The notes below the pieces were generated by a model. It saw only the letters and a program-made list of their open reading frames with translations, searched no databases and was not told where the DNA came from. Positions 26,033 to 34,553 of a DNA stretch of 46,315 nt are shown piece by piece. Where the stretch lies: contig NZ_JAJQQP010000023.1 in assembly GCF_028994805.1 (NCBI RefSeq), positions 1 to 46,315 of the forward strand, given 5' to 3'. The stretch's first letter is position 1. The number at the start of each line of letters is the position of its first letter. Origin of the DNA: Promicromonospora iranensis. Its GTDB lineage: Bacteria; Actinomycetota; Actinomycetes; Actinomycetales; Cellulomonadaceae. The translations under genes were made by a program, and so were the position numbers.

Positions 26033-26599
26033 ATGCGCATCTACGTGCCCGCCACGCTCGACGAGCTCGACGCCGTCACCCGTTCCTCCGACGCCGCGCG
26101 CTGGACCGTCGCCCCGCGCCGGGCGCACGCCGTCACGAAGGACCTCGAGACCACCCTGCCCGACGAGGACGCCGAGGGCCTCGAGTACGTCGCGGCGCTG
26201 AACGCCGCCGACGACTCCCTCGCGCTGATCGCCGGCCGCTCGGACGCCCCGCACCAGCGCGTCGTCATCACGGTGGAGGTGCCGGACGCGACGGTCGGCC
26301 CGGTCGCCGGCGGCGGGGCGTCCGACGGCGCGGACGACGACGAGGTGGCCGCCTCCGAGATCGAGGTGACCAGCACCGTCGAGAACGTGCGGATCGTCTG
26401 CGTGCACGTCGACGAGCTGGAGGCCGCGGCCGACATCGCCGACGTCCTCGCGGCTGCGGACGAGGAGAGCGACGCCGAGACGACGGCGGACGTCGGTGCG
26501 GAGTCGGAGACCGCACTGGACGCGGCGCTGCAGCGGGTCACCGACCGGGACCTGCTCTGGTACGACTGGAGCGAGATCAAGGACATCCCGCGGGGATGA
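26033..26599 (+). CDS. DUF6912-family acidic protein
   Basis: The 188-residue protein starts MRIYVPATLDELDA and has RRAHAVTKDLETTLPDEDAE and LEYVAALNAADDSL, followed by an acidic linker and RDLLWYDWSEIKDIP near the end. This is an actinobacterial conserved family of unknown function (DUF6912). The D/E-rich middle insert (about residues 95-155) is unusually long. The stop lies 50 bases from the convergent hisN stop. Confidence 0.75.
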   Translation: MRIYVPATLDELDAVTRSSDAARWTVAPRRAHAVTKDLETTLPDEDAEGLEYVAALNAADDSLALIAGRSDAPHQRVVITVEVPDATVGPVAGGGASDGADDDEVAASEIEVTSTVENVRIVCVHVDELEAAADIADVLAAADEESDAETTADVGAESETALDAALQRVTDRDLLWYDWSEIKDIPRG

Positions 26600-26648
26600 G
26601 CGGTGACGACCCGCTCGACCAGCGGTTCGGCCCGGGGTCGCGCGCCGG

Positions 26649-27434
26649 TCAGGCCAGGTAGTCGAGCGCTTCCTTGTGCAGCTTGCCGTTCGTGGCGACG
26701 GCGTTGCCGCCCCACGGCCCGGGCTTCCCGTCGAGCGAGGTGAACGTGCCACCCGCCTCGGTGACGATCGGCACCAGTGCGGCCATGTCGTACACCTCGA
26801 GCTCGGGCTCGGCGGCGATGTCGACGGCGCCGTCCGCGACGAGCATGTACGACCAGAAGTCGCCGTACCCACGGGTGCGCGCGCACGCACGCGTCAGGTC
26901 GAGGAAGCCGTCGAGCGAGCCGCGCTCCTCCCAGCCGCCGAGGGACGCGTAGCTGAACGAGGCGTCGGCGACCCGGGACACCCCGGAGACGGACATGCGG
27001 TTCGCGGCCGCGAGCGACTTGCCGGTCCACGCCCCGGAGCCCTTGGCCGCCCACCAGCGCCGGCCCAGTGCCGGAGCGCTGACCAGGCCCACGACCACCT
27101 CGTCACCGTCGGCCAGCGCGATCAGCGTGGCCCACACGGGGACGCCGCGCACGAAGTTCTTGGTGCCGTCGATCGGGTCGACGATCCAGCGGCGCGCGCC
27201 GTTCCCGGCGGCGCCGTACTCCTCGCCGACGATCGCGTCGCGGGTGCGCGCCCGCGCGAGCTGTCCTCGGATGAAGTCCTCGGCCGCGCGGTCGGCGTCG
27301 GTCACCGGGGTCAGGTCAGGCTTGGTCTCGACCTTGAGGTCCAGTGCCTTGAACCGTGACATGGTGATGGAGTCGACCTGGTCGGCGATCACGTGCGCCA
27401 GACGGAGGTCGTCGGCGTAGTTGTCCTTCGTCAT
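26649..27434 (-). CDS. hisN: Histidinol-phosphatase, inositol-monophosphatase fold
   Basis: The 261-residue Mg-dependent phosphatase removes phosphate from histidinol phosphate in histidine synthesis. Motifs: KPDLTPVTDADRAAE, GEEYG, DPIDGTKNFVRG (metal site), and YDMAALVPIVTEAGG near the C-terminus. The N-terminal LDLKVETKPDLTPVT is the actinobacterial HisN signature. ATG 27434 (MTKDNYAD) is preferred; the frame extends five codons further to 27449. aroA, rsgA and hisN lie close together here, as in many actinobacteria. Confidence 0.92.
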   Translation of the reverse strand: MTKDNYADDLRLAHVIADQVDSITMSRFKALDLKVETKPDLTPVTDADRAAEDFIRGQLARARTRDAIVGEEYGAAGNGARRWIVDPIDGTKNFVRGVPVWATLIALADGDEVVVGLVSAPALGRRWWAAKGSGAWTGKSLAAANRMSVSGVSRVADASFSYASLGGWEERGSLDGFLDLTRACARTRGYGDFWSYMLVADGAVDIAAEPELEVYDMAALVPIVTEAGGTFTSLDGKPGPWGGNAVATNGKLHKEALDYLA

Positions 27435-27533
27435 GGCAGCCACGGGCACAACCTAGCGTCGGATGCGGCCTTTCCGCCGCCCAGCCGCGCCGGTACGGCG
27501 GATCGTTACCCGGGAGGCTCCCCGGCGCGACCG

Positions 27534-28817
27534 TCAGACCGGCGCGGGCACCAGCTCTCGGACCCGCTCCGCGAGCCCCACGAACGCGGCCCGCGCCGGG
27601 GAGCCCGGCGCGCACTCGGCGAGGACCCGCCCCGCCAGCAGGGCGGCGTCGAGGCCGCCGGGGTCGTCGGGCACGAGGTGCACGTCGTCGACCCCCGCGT
27701 ACCGCGCGAGCGCGTCGCGGACCTGGGACTCGGCCCGTCGGCCGACGGCGGAGTCCCGCACCCGGTTCACCACCACGAGGCGGGCCGCGGGCACCGGCAC
27801 CGCAGTGTCGCGCAGGTCCTCCAGGCCCCGCACCAGACGCTGCAGGCCGACGGGATCCGCGCCACCGACGACCACCACGACGTCCGCCGCCTGCAGAGCG
27901 CTCAGGGTCGCGCCGTTGCGCTGCGGCGCACGCGTGTCGTACGTCAGGAGCTCGTCGGTCTCGAGGACCGGTCCGCAGTCGACGACCGTCCAGGCCGCGA
28001 GCTCGCGGCACCGCTGGAACACCATGTCCAGCGAGGCGGCGGGCAGCTCCGGCCAGCGGGACGCGCGGGTGATGCCGGTCAGCACCCGTACGCCCGGCAG
28101 CACCACCGGGCTGTGCCCGGCCAGCGTCACGACGTCGAGCACGCCCTGCCCGGCGGCGCGGGCGGCCGCGGCGAGCCCCGGTGCGTCGTCGAGCAGCCCG
28201 AGGCGGGAGGTCACGGACGACGCGTAGGTGTCGGCGTCAGCGAGCAGGACCGTGCGCGCCCCGTTCGGCGGTGGCACGGGGCGCGACCGGCGCAGCAGGC
28301 CGGACCGGCGCGGCGTCGCGGCGCCCACTCCGGCGAGAGCCGCCGCGAGCTCGATGGCGGTGGTGGTCCGCCCCGGCGAGCCGGACGGTCCCCACACGGC
28401 GATGAGCGTGCCGGGCCTGCCGCCGAGGTCGGGCACGGTGGCAGCAGGCGGAGCGACCTCCGGTGCGGCGCCCCGGACCGCGGCGACGAGGTTCTCCATG
28501 TCGCCCTCGGCCACGACCACGTCGGAGCCCAGCCCGGCGAGGCGCTCGGCAGGTGTCGCCGGGTCCTCGAGCGCGACGACCCGCAGACCGGCACCGCGCA
28601 GCCGGGCCACCGCCTCGCGGTCCAGGCCGGGCAGGTCCCCCGAGACGACGGCGGCCGTCCCCGCCCCGGCCTCGGCCGCCGCCAGGAGCTCTGCCAGCTC
28701 CGCGCACCGGCGCGCCACGGTCACCTGCGGCTGCGCGCCGAGCACGGTGACAGCGGCCGCCTCCACCTCCGGCGCGTGCACCGCCACCAGCACGGTGACC
28801 ATCCGCTCCTCGCTCAT
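27534..28817 (-). CDS. CpaE-like P-loop ATPase-fold protein
   Basis: The 427-residue protein has an N-terminal receiver-like domain (about 5-100; MVTVLVAVHAPEVEAAAV). A MinD/ParA-like domain from about 140 follows: VWGPSGSPGRTTTAIELAA, LLADADTYASSVTSRLGLLD, VVDCGP and a C-terminal VVVNRVR. In the Walker A segment the two signature lysines of the MinD class are replaced (PSGSPGRTT), so nucleotide binding or hydrolysis may be altered. It is translationally coupled (ATGA) to the SAF protein. CpaE homologues position pili or secretion machinery, but no pilus genes are here. Confidence 0.82.
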   Translation of the reverse strand: MSEERMVTVLVAVHAPEVEAAAVTVLGAQPQVTVARRCAELAELLAAAEAGAGTAAVVSGDLPGLDREAVARLRGAGLRVVALEDPATPAERLAGLGSDVVVAEGDMENLVAAVRGAAPEVAPPAATVPDLGGRPGTLIAVWGPSGSPGRTTTAIELAAALAGVGAATPRRSGLLRRSRPVPPPNGARTVLLADADTYASSVTSRLGLLDDAPGLAAAARAAGQGVLDVVTLAGHSPVVLPGVRVLTGITRASRWPELPAASLDMVFQRCRELAAWTVVDCGPVLETDELLTYDTRAPQRNGATLSALQAADVVVVVGGADPVGLQRLVRGLEDLRDTAVPVPAARLVVVNRVRDSAVGRRAESQVRDALARYAGVDDVHLVPDDPGGLDAALLAGRVLAECAPGSPARAAFVGLAERVRELVPAPV

Positions 28818-29503
28818 CGGAGGCCACCTGCCACCGGCACCACGGCGACCGTGCCGGCGTCGGACAGCGCGGCCAGCACGGTCGGGAGCGCGTCGGCCGG
28901 GACCAGGACGTGCAGAGTCACCGTGCCGTCCACGACGATCGCGCCCTCCTCGGCGTCGACCTGCTCGACGACGACCTCCTGCGCGAGCGTGCTCGGCTCC
29001 GGACGGTCGGCGTCCGCGCCGGGCGCGACCGGGGCGTCGGGCACGAACCACAGGTCCACCACGGCGCCGGCCCGGATCCGGTCCGACAGGCCGGACGCGA
29101 CGGGTACCGCGACCGACCGGACGCCTGCGTCGGTACCGAGTGCGGTGAACGGGACCAGCTCGCCGTCGTCCACGACGCGGAGCACCACGACCCCCTCGGG
29201 CAGCGGCTCGTCCGCGGGAAGATAGCGCCCCGTACCGGCGCCGAGCCGGACGTCGACGGGGCGGAGCGCGTCGGCCGTGAGGGGCTCCCCGGGTGTCAGG
29301 GCGCCGTCCGCGACGAACACCGGGACGGTGCGGCTCGCCGACGCGACCGCCCAGGAACCGAGCGCCACCGACAGGGCGACGATGACGACACCGGTCAGCA
29401 GCCGCGGGTCACGCCAGCGAGGACGGCGCAGCCGCGTGGCCACCGGCTCGGGGAGACCCTGACCCAGGCCGGGTGGCGCCGGGGCGGCCGGGGCATACGT
29501 CAT
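28814..29503 (-). CDS. SAF-domain membrane protein (CpaB/RcpC-like)
   Basis: The 229-residue protein has a short proline-rich cytosolic N-terminus and one membrane helix (about 38-60; LLTGVVIVALSVALGSWAVAS). A SAF domain follows (about 65-130; ALTPGEPLTADALRPVDVRLG, VVLRVVDDGELVPFTAL), then a beta-rich C-terminal domain. In Tad pili, CpaB/RcpC proteins with SAF domains assemble the outer part of the machine. ATG 29503 follows GGAAGGA. Its coupling to the CpaE-like gene suggests a two-protein partnership. Confidence 0.85.
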   Translation of the reverse strand: MTYAPAAPAPPGLGQGLPEPVATRLRRPRWRDPRLLTGVVIVALSVALGSWAVASASRTVPVFVADGALTPGEPLTADALRPVDVRLGAGTGRYLPADEPLPEGVVVLRVVDDGELVPFTALGTDAGVRSVAVPVASGLSDRIRAGAVVDLWFVPDAPVAPGADADRPEPSTLAQEVVVEQVDAEEGAIVVDGTVTLHVLVPADALPTVLAALSDAGTVAVVPVAGGLR

Positions 29504-29698
29504 CTCGGTCCTTCCGCGTACTTTGGTGGACTTTGGGTAGACCTTCGCGTAGAAGTTGACGCGTCGATCCGGACAGAATGGTGCGCAGCGTAGGCAGAGC
29601 GCCGGAACCATAGTGATCGAACGTCGCCGATCCGGCATCAGATAAACACTTCTTGTGGATAACCCCCTCATGTCGGTGTCTCGTGCCACACTGTTCCC

Positions 29699-29917
29699 AT
29701 GGAAAAGCGCTTTCTCTCTCTGGCCGATGTGGTCGAGACCCTGAACATCTCGATGGCCCAGGGCTACGCACTGGTTCGGACCGGCGACCTTCCTGCCATC
29801 CAGGTGGGCCCCAAGAAGGTCTGGCGCGTCGAGGCCGCCGAGCTCGAGGCATACATCGAGCGCATGTACGCAAAGAGCCGTGAGCGGCTCAAGGGCTCTG
29901 CGACCACGGACGCCTGA
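29699..29917 (+). CDS. Small MerR/excisionase-type HTH DNA-binding protein
   Basis: The 72-residue protein has a winged HTH_17-type domain: FLSLADVVETLNISMAQGYALV (turn and recognition helix), GDLPAIQVGPKKVWRV (wing), and a C-terminal helix EAYIERMYAKSRERLK. The fold is that of excisionases and BldC-like regulators. No integrase is nearby, so a regulatory role is more likely than excision. It is divergent from the SAF-CpaE genes and is followed at once by a terminator. Confidence 0.82.
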   Translation: MEKRFLSLADVVETLNISMAQGYALVRTGDLPAIQVGPKKVWRVEAAELEAYIERMYAKSRERLKGSATTDA

Positions 29918-29938
29918 AAGCCCTCAGCTGCATACCGA

Positions 29939-29976
29939 CGGGACCGGCGCACTCACGTGGAGTGACACCGGTCCCG
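29939..29976. terminator. Terminator after the HTH gene
   Basis: CGGGACCGG (29939-29947) pairs with CCGGTCCCG (29968-29976), and CACTC/GAGTG pairs inside. It lies between convergent genes (HTH protein, and the 184-residue protein on the minus strand) and is followed by CTCTCAGTTTG. Confidence 0.8.
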
Positions 29977-30004
29977 CTCTCAGTTTGCTGAATTCACCGC
30001 CGAT

Positions 30005-30559
30005 TCACGGCGCCTCGCTCACGACCAGCAAGGCAGAGAACGGGACCAGCACAGTTCCCCGATCATCGAGTACATCGACGTCCAGATGATCCCGGCCGAC
30101 CCGTGCGATCCGGCCACCCACGGTCCCGCTCAGCGTGCGCACCGTGACCCGCGCACGGTCCCGCTGCAGCGCCCGGAGCACCGGGCCCAGCCCCAGCGCA
30201 TCTCTCCGCGACGCCGCCGGCGACGCCTGCCGGGCCAGCCCGTGGACGGCGGCCAGCGCGGCCAGCGGGACGAGATGCTGGCACACCGGTTCCGGCCGGA
30301 CCCCCTGGACGAGTGCCCACTCGTCCGCCGCCTCTCGCACGACACCGCGCAGCGGGGCGCCGCCCAGCAGCTCCAGCGTGACCACCGCCCCGACGACCGC
30401 GCGGAACCGGTCCGCGAGCGTCATCGTCGCGTGCTCGGCACGCGTCATCTCGGAGACCAGCGCGTCGGCCTCGGCCGCTGACTGCGCACGGGCCTGCGCC
30501 TCGAGGTCCCCGAAGAGGGCCTCCCAGCGAGTGGGACCAGCCGCGGACGTGGATGCCAT
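30005..30559 (-). CDS. Conserved protein of unknown function
   Basis: The 184-residue protein is helical and Ala/Arg-rich in its first 110 residues (RWEALFGDLEAQARAQSAAEA, RAEHATMTLADRF). It then has two beta-rich segments, VVTLELLGGAPLRGVVREAA and VRTLSGTVGGRIARVGRDHL ending VPFSALLVV, that look like small SH3 or Sm-like barrels. No known family is clear. Its position next to SAF/CpaE-like and LysM genes is a neighbourhood seen in related actinobacteria. ATG 30559 is preceded by a weak ribosome binding site. Confidence 0.65.
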   Translation of the reverse strand: MASTSAAGPTRWEALFGDLEAQARAQSAAEADALVSEMTRAEHATMTLADRFRAVVGAVVTLELLGGAPLRGVVREAADEWALVQGVRPEPVCQHLVPLAALAAVHGLARQASPAASRRDALGLGPVLRALQRDRARVTVRTLSGTVGGRIARVGRDHLDVDVLDDRGTVLVPFSALLVVSEAP

Positions 30560-30712
30560 GAGAACACCCTGCGCTATCCACAGCCATCGCGCCCTCCGGT
30601 AGACACCCCGACGGCACCGAGGTTGAATATCGATCATCGGACAGCACCAAAGACCATCAACCGTCTCTGGTTGGCCCATCCTGTCCGGAACTCGACCATT
30701 GCAGGGGGAACC

Positions 30713-31603
30713 ATGCCGAGCAACGCCCTCAGTCATGCGCCGTCGGCCTACGGCGCCACGAATCGTCAGCAGGCGGAGGCCGCAGGGACCCGGCCGACAG
30801 GGCACCGGACGCCTGCCGCGGAGACACCGGCGCGCGCGGCGAGCATCCGTCGGGGCGCGACCGGTCTGCTGGTGCTGGGCCTCGCGTTCGTCGCCGCTGC
30901 CGCCGCGCTCGGCGCCCGCGCCTGGCAGGTCGGATCGGACCTCGGCACGGCCCTGTTCCCCGTCGAGGACATCGTCGAGCTCGCGGCGGTAGCCGTGGGA
31001 ACGGTGGTGGCCGGCCGGGTCGGCCTGCATGCGCTGCTGGCTCTGGCCTGCGTCGCCGCGAGCCGGCGAGGCAGGCGCTGGGTGGCGGGCGAACGGGCCC
31101 TCGCGCTGCACGCACCGGTGCTCGTCCGCCGCCTCGCCCGGGCGGCCGCAGGTGCCGGGCTGGGCCTCGCCCTCACGGTGCCGACGGCGATGGCCGTGCC
31201 GGACCGCGCTACCGGAACCGGCCCGTCCGCGGACGGCGGTACGGCCGTCGTGCTCGACCTCGGCTGGCAGCCGACGGCGCGCCAGTCGACGGACCACGAC
31301 CGGACGGGCAGCCGGGCGGCGGACGGGTCGGCCGCGTCGAGCCCGCGGCCGAGACCCGAACGGTTGTCGCTCGTCAACCGCAGCCAGCGCACCGGAACCG
31401 CACGCGAGCCACTGGTCGTCGTCGAGCCCGGCGACACCCTCTGGGCGATCGCCGCGGACCGGCTCGCCTCCGGGAGCGGCGGCTCGGGCTCGTCCGACGC
31501 CGAGATCGCTTCCGCGGTCACCCGATGGCACCAGGCCAACCGCCACGTGCTGGGCACGAACCCCGACCTGATCCGGCCCGGCACGGTGCTGCGGCAGCCC
31601 TGA
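30713..31603 (+). CDS. LysM-domain membrane protein
   Basis: The 296-residue protein has a polar N-terminus and three hydrophobic segments (about residues 49-70, 86-117 and 145-163), then a long disordered Ser/Arg/Pro linker. A C-terminal LysM domain follows (about 238-296; VVVEPGDTLWAIAADRL and NPDLIRPGTVLRQP). LysM binds the GlcNAc chain of peptidoglycan, so this end should face the wall. ATG follows AGGGGGAA. It is followed after 55 bases by the Rv3235-family gene. Confidence 0.83.
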   Translation: MPSNALSHAPSAYGATNRQQAEAAGTRPTGHRTPAAETPARAASIRRGATGLLVLGLAFVAAAAALGARAWQVGSDLGTALFPVEDIVELAAVAVGTVVAGRVGLHALLALACVAASRRGRRWVAGERALALHAPVLVRRLARAAAGAGLGLALTVPTAMAVPDRATGTGPSADGGTAVVLDLGWQPTARQSTDHDRTGSRAADGSAASSPRPRPERLSLVNRSQRTGTAREPLVVVEPGDTLWAIAADRLASGSGGSGSSDAEIASAVTRWHQANRHVLGTNPDLIRPGTVLRQP

Positions 31604-31657
31604 CCCACGCCGCCCTTCCACGCCACCCCTTCCCCGCTGCTGCCTCAGGAGACCCGG

Positions 31658-32323
31658 ATGACCACGCTCGACGCCCCACCCGACGACGCGCCCGCGACCG
31701 TCCCGGACCCGCCCGACCAGAGTGCGTCCGCTCAGCGCGCACCCACCCCGCGCACACCCGCCCAGCAGGCGCCGGGGCGCAGCGCGGCGCCCCGGAAGAC
31801 ACCCGCTGCGCCCGCACCGACCCGCCGGCCGGCCGCGCCTCGGGTCGGGCCGGTCACGGGGCCCGGCATCGGTCGGCGGCTCCGGCGCATGCGGATCGGC
31901 GGCACGCCCTACCCGGAGCTGCAGAACGCTGCGGCCGCCCTGGAGGCGGTGGCGGGCCGGCCGACCCCCGAGCCGGACCCCACCCTGCCCGATCCGACCG
32001 CGCAGGTGTGCCGCGTGGTCCGCGCCGCGGTGGAGGTGCTCCGCGGCGAGCGGCCCGCTGCCCAGCTCGCGCGCTGGGTCACACCCCAGGTCTACGACGC
32101 GCTCCTGGAACGAGGCAGGCTCATGCGGGAGGCGCAGCAGAGCCGGGCGCCGCGGCCGAAGGCGCACCCGGCGACGGTCCGCCGGGTGCGGATGGTGCGG
32201 CTGGGCGCGTCCTCCGCCGAGGCGACGGTGATCCTGCACGACGAGGGCCGTGTGCGGGCGGCGGCGGTCCGGCTGGAGGCACGGCGCGGGGTCTGGCGCG
32301 TCGCGGTCCTCGAGATCGGCTGA
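31658..32323 (+). CDS. Rv3235-family protein
   Basis: The 221-residue protein has a disordered Pro/Ala-rich first half. A conserved C-terminal domain follows (about residues 105-220; VCRVVRAAVEVLRGERPAAQLARW, VYDALLERGRL, VRRVRMVRLG, RAAAVRLEARRGVWRVAVLEIG). This is the Rv3235 family of actinobacterial proteins of unknown function. ATG follows AGGAG. In the conserved chromosomal neighbourhood this family sits among sigH/sigR, aroA and rsgA genes, as here. Confidence 0.85.
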   Translation: MTTLDAPPDDAPATVPDPPDQSASAQRAPTPRTPAQQAPGRSAAPRKTPAAPAPTRRPAAPRVGPVTGPGIGRRLRRMRIGGTPYPELQNAAAALEAVAGRPTPEPDPTLPDPTAQVCRVVRAAVEVLRGERPAAQLARWVTPQVYDALLERGRLMREAQQSRAPRPKAHPATVRRVRMVRLGASSAEATVILHDEGRVRAAAVRLEARRGVWRVAVLEIG

Positions 32324-32369
32324 CCCGGTCCGCGGCCAGGTTCGCGCCCCGGCCGGACCTGCCCGACGG

Positions 32370-33008
32370 TTACATCCACTCGACGATCAGGTCCGCCTCG
32401 TCCCGGGTCGCCGCTATGAGGTCCGCGTTGCGCTGGTCCGTGCCGCCGGCCCAGGCCTCGGCGTCGGGCAATGACTTGCCGTAGACCTGGTGCCGGGCGA
32501 CGAGCCGCCGTAGCCGCTCGGTGTCCGGCAGGTCGACGTACCAGACCTCCGCCATGCGCGCGCGGGCCGACGGCCAGGCACCGCCCGGCGCGAGAAGGTA
32601 GTTGCCCTCGGTGATCACCAAAGGCTCGTCGGTGACGGCGGTGCCGGCGGCTATCGGCTCCTCGATCTCACGGCGGAACTCCGGAGCGTAGACGGGCGGA
32701 CCACCGGGGGCCCGGTCCGCGATCCGGTCGATCAGGGCGGCGTACCCGGCATCGTCGAACGTGTCGATGGCGCCCTTGCGATGCCGGCTGCCGCGGGCCT
32801 CCAGGACGACGTCGGACAGGTGGAACCCGTCCATGCCCACCACCACGGCGGTGCCGGGTGCCAGGCCCGCGACCAGGGCGGCAGCGAGCGTGGACTTGCC
32901 CGCGCCGGGCGCTCCGGTGATGCCGAGGACCTGCGTCCGGCCGGCGCGGGTGGCCTCGGCCGCCAGTCGGGCTGCCCGTTCGACGAGCTCTGCGGTGGTC
33001 AGGCGCAC
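32370..33008 (-). CDS. Nucleoside/nucleotide kinase family protein
   Basis: The 212-residue kinase has a Walker A motif ITGAPGAGKSTLAAAL (about 28-43) and VGMDGFHLSDVVLEARGSRHRKGAID. LVITEGNYLLAPGGAW and the lid-like RLVARHQVYGKS follow. It belongs to the uridine-kinase/phosphoribulokinase-like family. The exact acceptor is unknown; a sugar or nucleoside is likely. GTG 33008 overlaps the stop of the upstream PfkB-family gene by ten bases, so both are made from one transcript and probably act on the same substrate or pathway. Confidence 0.85.
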   Translation of the reverse strand: MRLTTAELVERAARLAAEATRAGRTQVLGITGAPGAGKSTLAAALVAGLAPGTAVVVGMDGFHLSDVVLEARGSRHRKGAIDTFDDAGYAALIDRIADRAPGGPPVYAPEFRREIEEPIAAGTAVTDEPLVITEGNYLLAPGGAWPSARARMAEVWYVDLPDTERLRRLVARHQVYGKSLPDAEAWAGGTDQRNADLIAATRDEADLIVEWM

Positions 33009-33883
33009 GAGAGGTTCTCCAGCCAGGAGCGCGGGCCGACGTACTGCACCCGGAGGGATGCCACCCGTACCGCTTCCGCGACGGCGGCTTCCAGGTCGGC
33101 ACCCTGGGCGAGCGCCACGACCAGTGCACCATGGAACGCGTCTCCGGCGCCGAGCGTGTCGCGCACGTCGACGGTCGGCACGTCGGTGGCACCGCGCCTG
33201 CCGTCGTCGTCGCACCACGTCACGGGTGCCGCGCCGTGCGTCGCGACCGTGGCCGGGGAGCGCGCGACGTCGGCCGGCGCACGGAAGTCCGCGGACCGCG
33301 CGGTGACGTCGGCCGCTCCCATGAGATCGGCGAAGACGGGCCGCCACCGGCCGGCGTCGAGGACGATCAGGGGGCGGGGCTCCAGGGCGTTCGCGTACGC
33401 GAGCACGCTCCGCGCGAGGTCGGGGTGATGGCCGTCGAGCAGTACGACGTCCGGCCGGGGGAGGGCGTCGAGATCCGCGGAGCTCACGTCGAGGCCGTCG
33501 GTGAGCGTGGCGTCGGGCGATACGACCGAACGGTCGCCGGTGGCGTCGTCGACCAGCACCGCCGAGACGGCCAGCGGGATCTCACGACCTTCGGCGGTGT
33601 CGTGGATCTCGACGCCGTGCCGCTCCAGGTCGCCGCGCGCCGCGGAGCCCACCGAGCCGGTCCCCAGCGCACTGATCAGAAGAGCCCGCGCTCCGAGCGT
33701 CGCGGCGGTGACCGCGGCATTGGCCGCGGGGCCGCCCGCGGAAACGTCCTGTCGAACGGCGGTGATCTTCTGGTTGGGACCGGGCCGGACGGCGCTGCGG
33801 TGGATCACATCGAGCGTCGTCAGACCAGCAAACCAGCAGGTCACGGGCAGTTTTTGGCTAGCTTCGGCTGGTGCTTCTGGCAT
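32999..33883 (-). CDS. PfkB-family carbohydrate kinase
   Basis: The 294-residue ribokinase-like enzyme has SAGGPAANAAVTAATLG near the N-terminus (substrate loop) and VVLLDGHHPDLARSVL. The catalytic DTLGAGDAFHGALVVAL (Asp base and anion hole) lies near residue 243. The substrate may be a sugar or a nucleoside. It is in an operon with the nucleoside-kinase-like gene, which overlaps it, and divergent from the DinB gene. Confidence 0.9.
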   Translation of the reverse strand: MPEAPAEASQKLPVTCWFAGLTTLDVIHRSAVRPGPNQKITAVRQDVSAGGPAANAAVTAATLGARALLISALGTGSVGSAARGDLERHGVEIHDTAEGREIPLAVSAVLVDDATGDRSVVSPDATLTDGLDVSSADLDALPRPDVVLLDGHHPDLARSVLAYANALEPRPLIVLDAGRWRPVFADLMGAADVTARSADFRAPADVARSPATVATHGAAPVTWCDDDGRRGATDVPTVDVRDTLGAGDAFHGALVVALAQGADLEAAVAEAVRVASLRVQYVGPRSWLENLSCA

Positions 33884-33938
33884 GTGCAGAGGCTACCCGT
33901 GAAACTGCGTGTCAGTGACCGAGGCTACCGTCCACGTC

Positions 33939-34553
33939 ATGACTACTGCCGGGCCTACGACGTCCTCCACCGCACCCTCCACGACGTGGCGTGACCTCCT
34001 GCTGGACCAGCTGGGCTTCTACTGGGACTTTCATCTCTGGCCGCGCCTGGACGGGCTCCCCGATGACGAGTACCTCTGGGAACCGGCCTCGCCGGCCTGG
34101 AGCGTACGCCGTGGGCCCGACGGCATGCCCCGGCTCGAGCACGAGGTACCCGAGCCGGAGACTCCGCCGGTCACCACCATCGCGTGGCGGATGGTGCACC
34201 TGGGCCGGGACGTGTTCGGCCGACGCGCCCGAGCCCTCTTCGGACCGACGGACGCGCCGGCCGACGCCGACATGTTCGACCCGCGGCACTGGCCCGAGAC
34301 TCCGATCACCGCCGCGGGCGGCCTCGCCATGCTCGACGAGGGCTACCGGTCGTGGCGGGCCGGGATCGCCGCACTGGACGACGAGTCCCTGCAGCGCCCA
34401 ATCGGCCCGAAGGGCCTGGAGTACGCGGAGTTCCCGATCGCGGCCCTCGTGACGCACCTCAGCCGCGAGGCCATGGCGCACGGCGCCGAGATCTGCCTGC
34501 TGCGTGATCTCTACCGGGCTCGGTACCGGGCTCAGTCATCCCCCTCAGCGTAG
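33939..34553 (+). CDS. DinB-superfamily protein
   Basis: The 204-residue four-helix-bundle protein has WRDLLLDQLGFYWDFHLWPRL, DDEYLWEPASPAWSVRR and ITTIAWRMVHLGRD-like text (TTIAWRMVHLGRDVFG with the metal-type His). LVTHLSREAMAHGAEICLLRDLY carries the C-terminal His pair. These features fit the DinB/YfiT metal-binding fold, often linked to mycothiol or bacillithiol transfer. The start could be GTG 33909 instead. Its last 22 bases overlap the 3' end of the convergent MerR gene. Confidence 0.83.
   Translation: MTTAGPTTSSTAPSTTWRDLLLDQLGFYWDFHLWPRLDGLPDDEYLWEPASPAWSVRRGPDGMPRLEHEVPEPETPPVTTIAWRMVHLGRDVFGRRARALFGPTDAPADADMFDPRHWPETPITAAGGLAMLDEGYRSWRAGIAALDDESLQRPIGPKGLEYAEFPIAALVTHLSREAMAHGAEICLLRDLYRARYRAQSSPSA

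Noticed and set aside
29699-29917. Phage excisionase marking a prophage
   Set aside because: No integrase, phage genes or att repeats are near, and the surrounding genes are conserved backbone.
30560-32239. Extension of the 184-residue protein to 744 residues
   Set aside because: The extension is antisense to the LysM and Rv3235-family genes; ATG 30559 gives a sensible protein.
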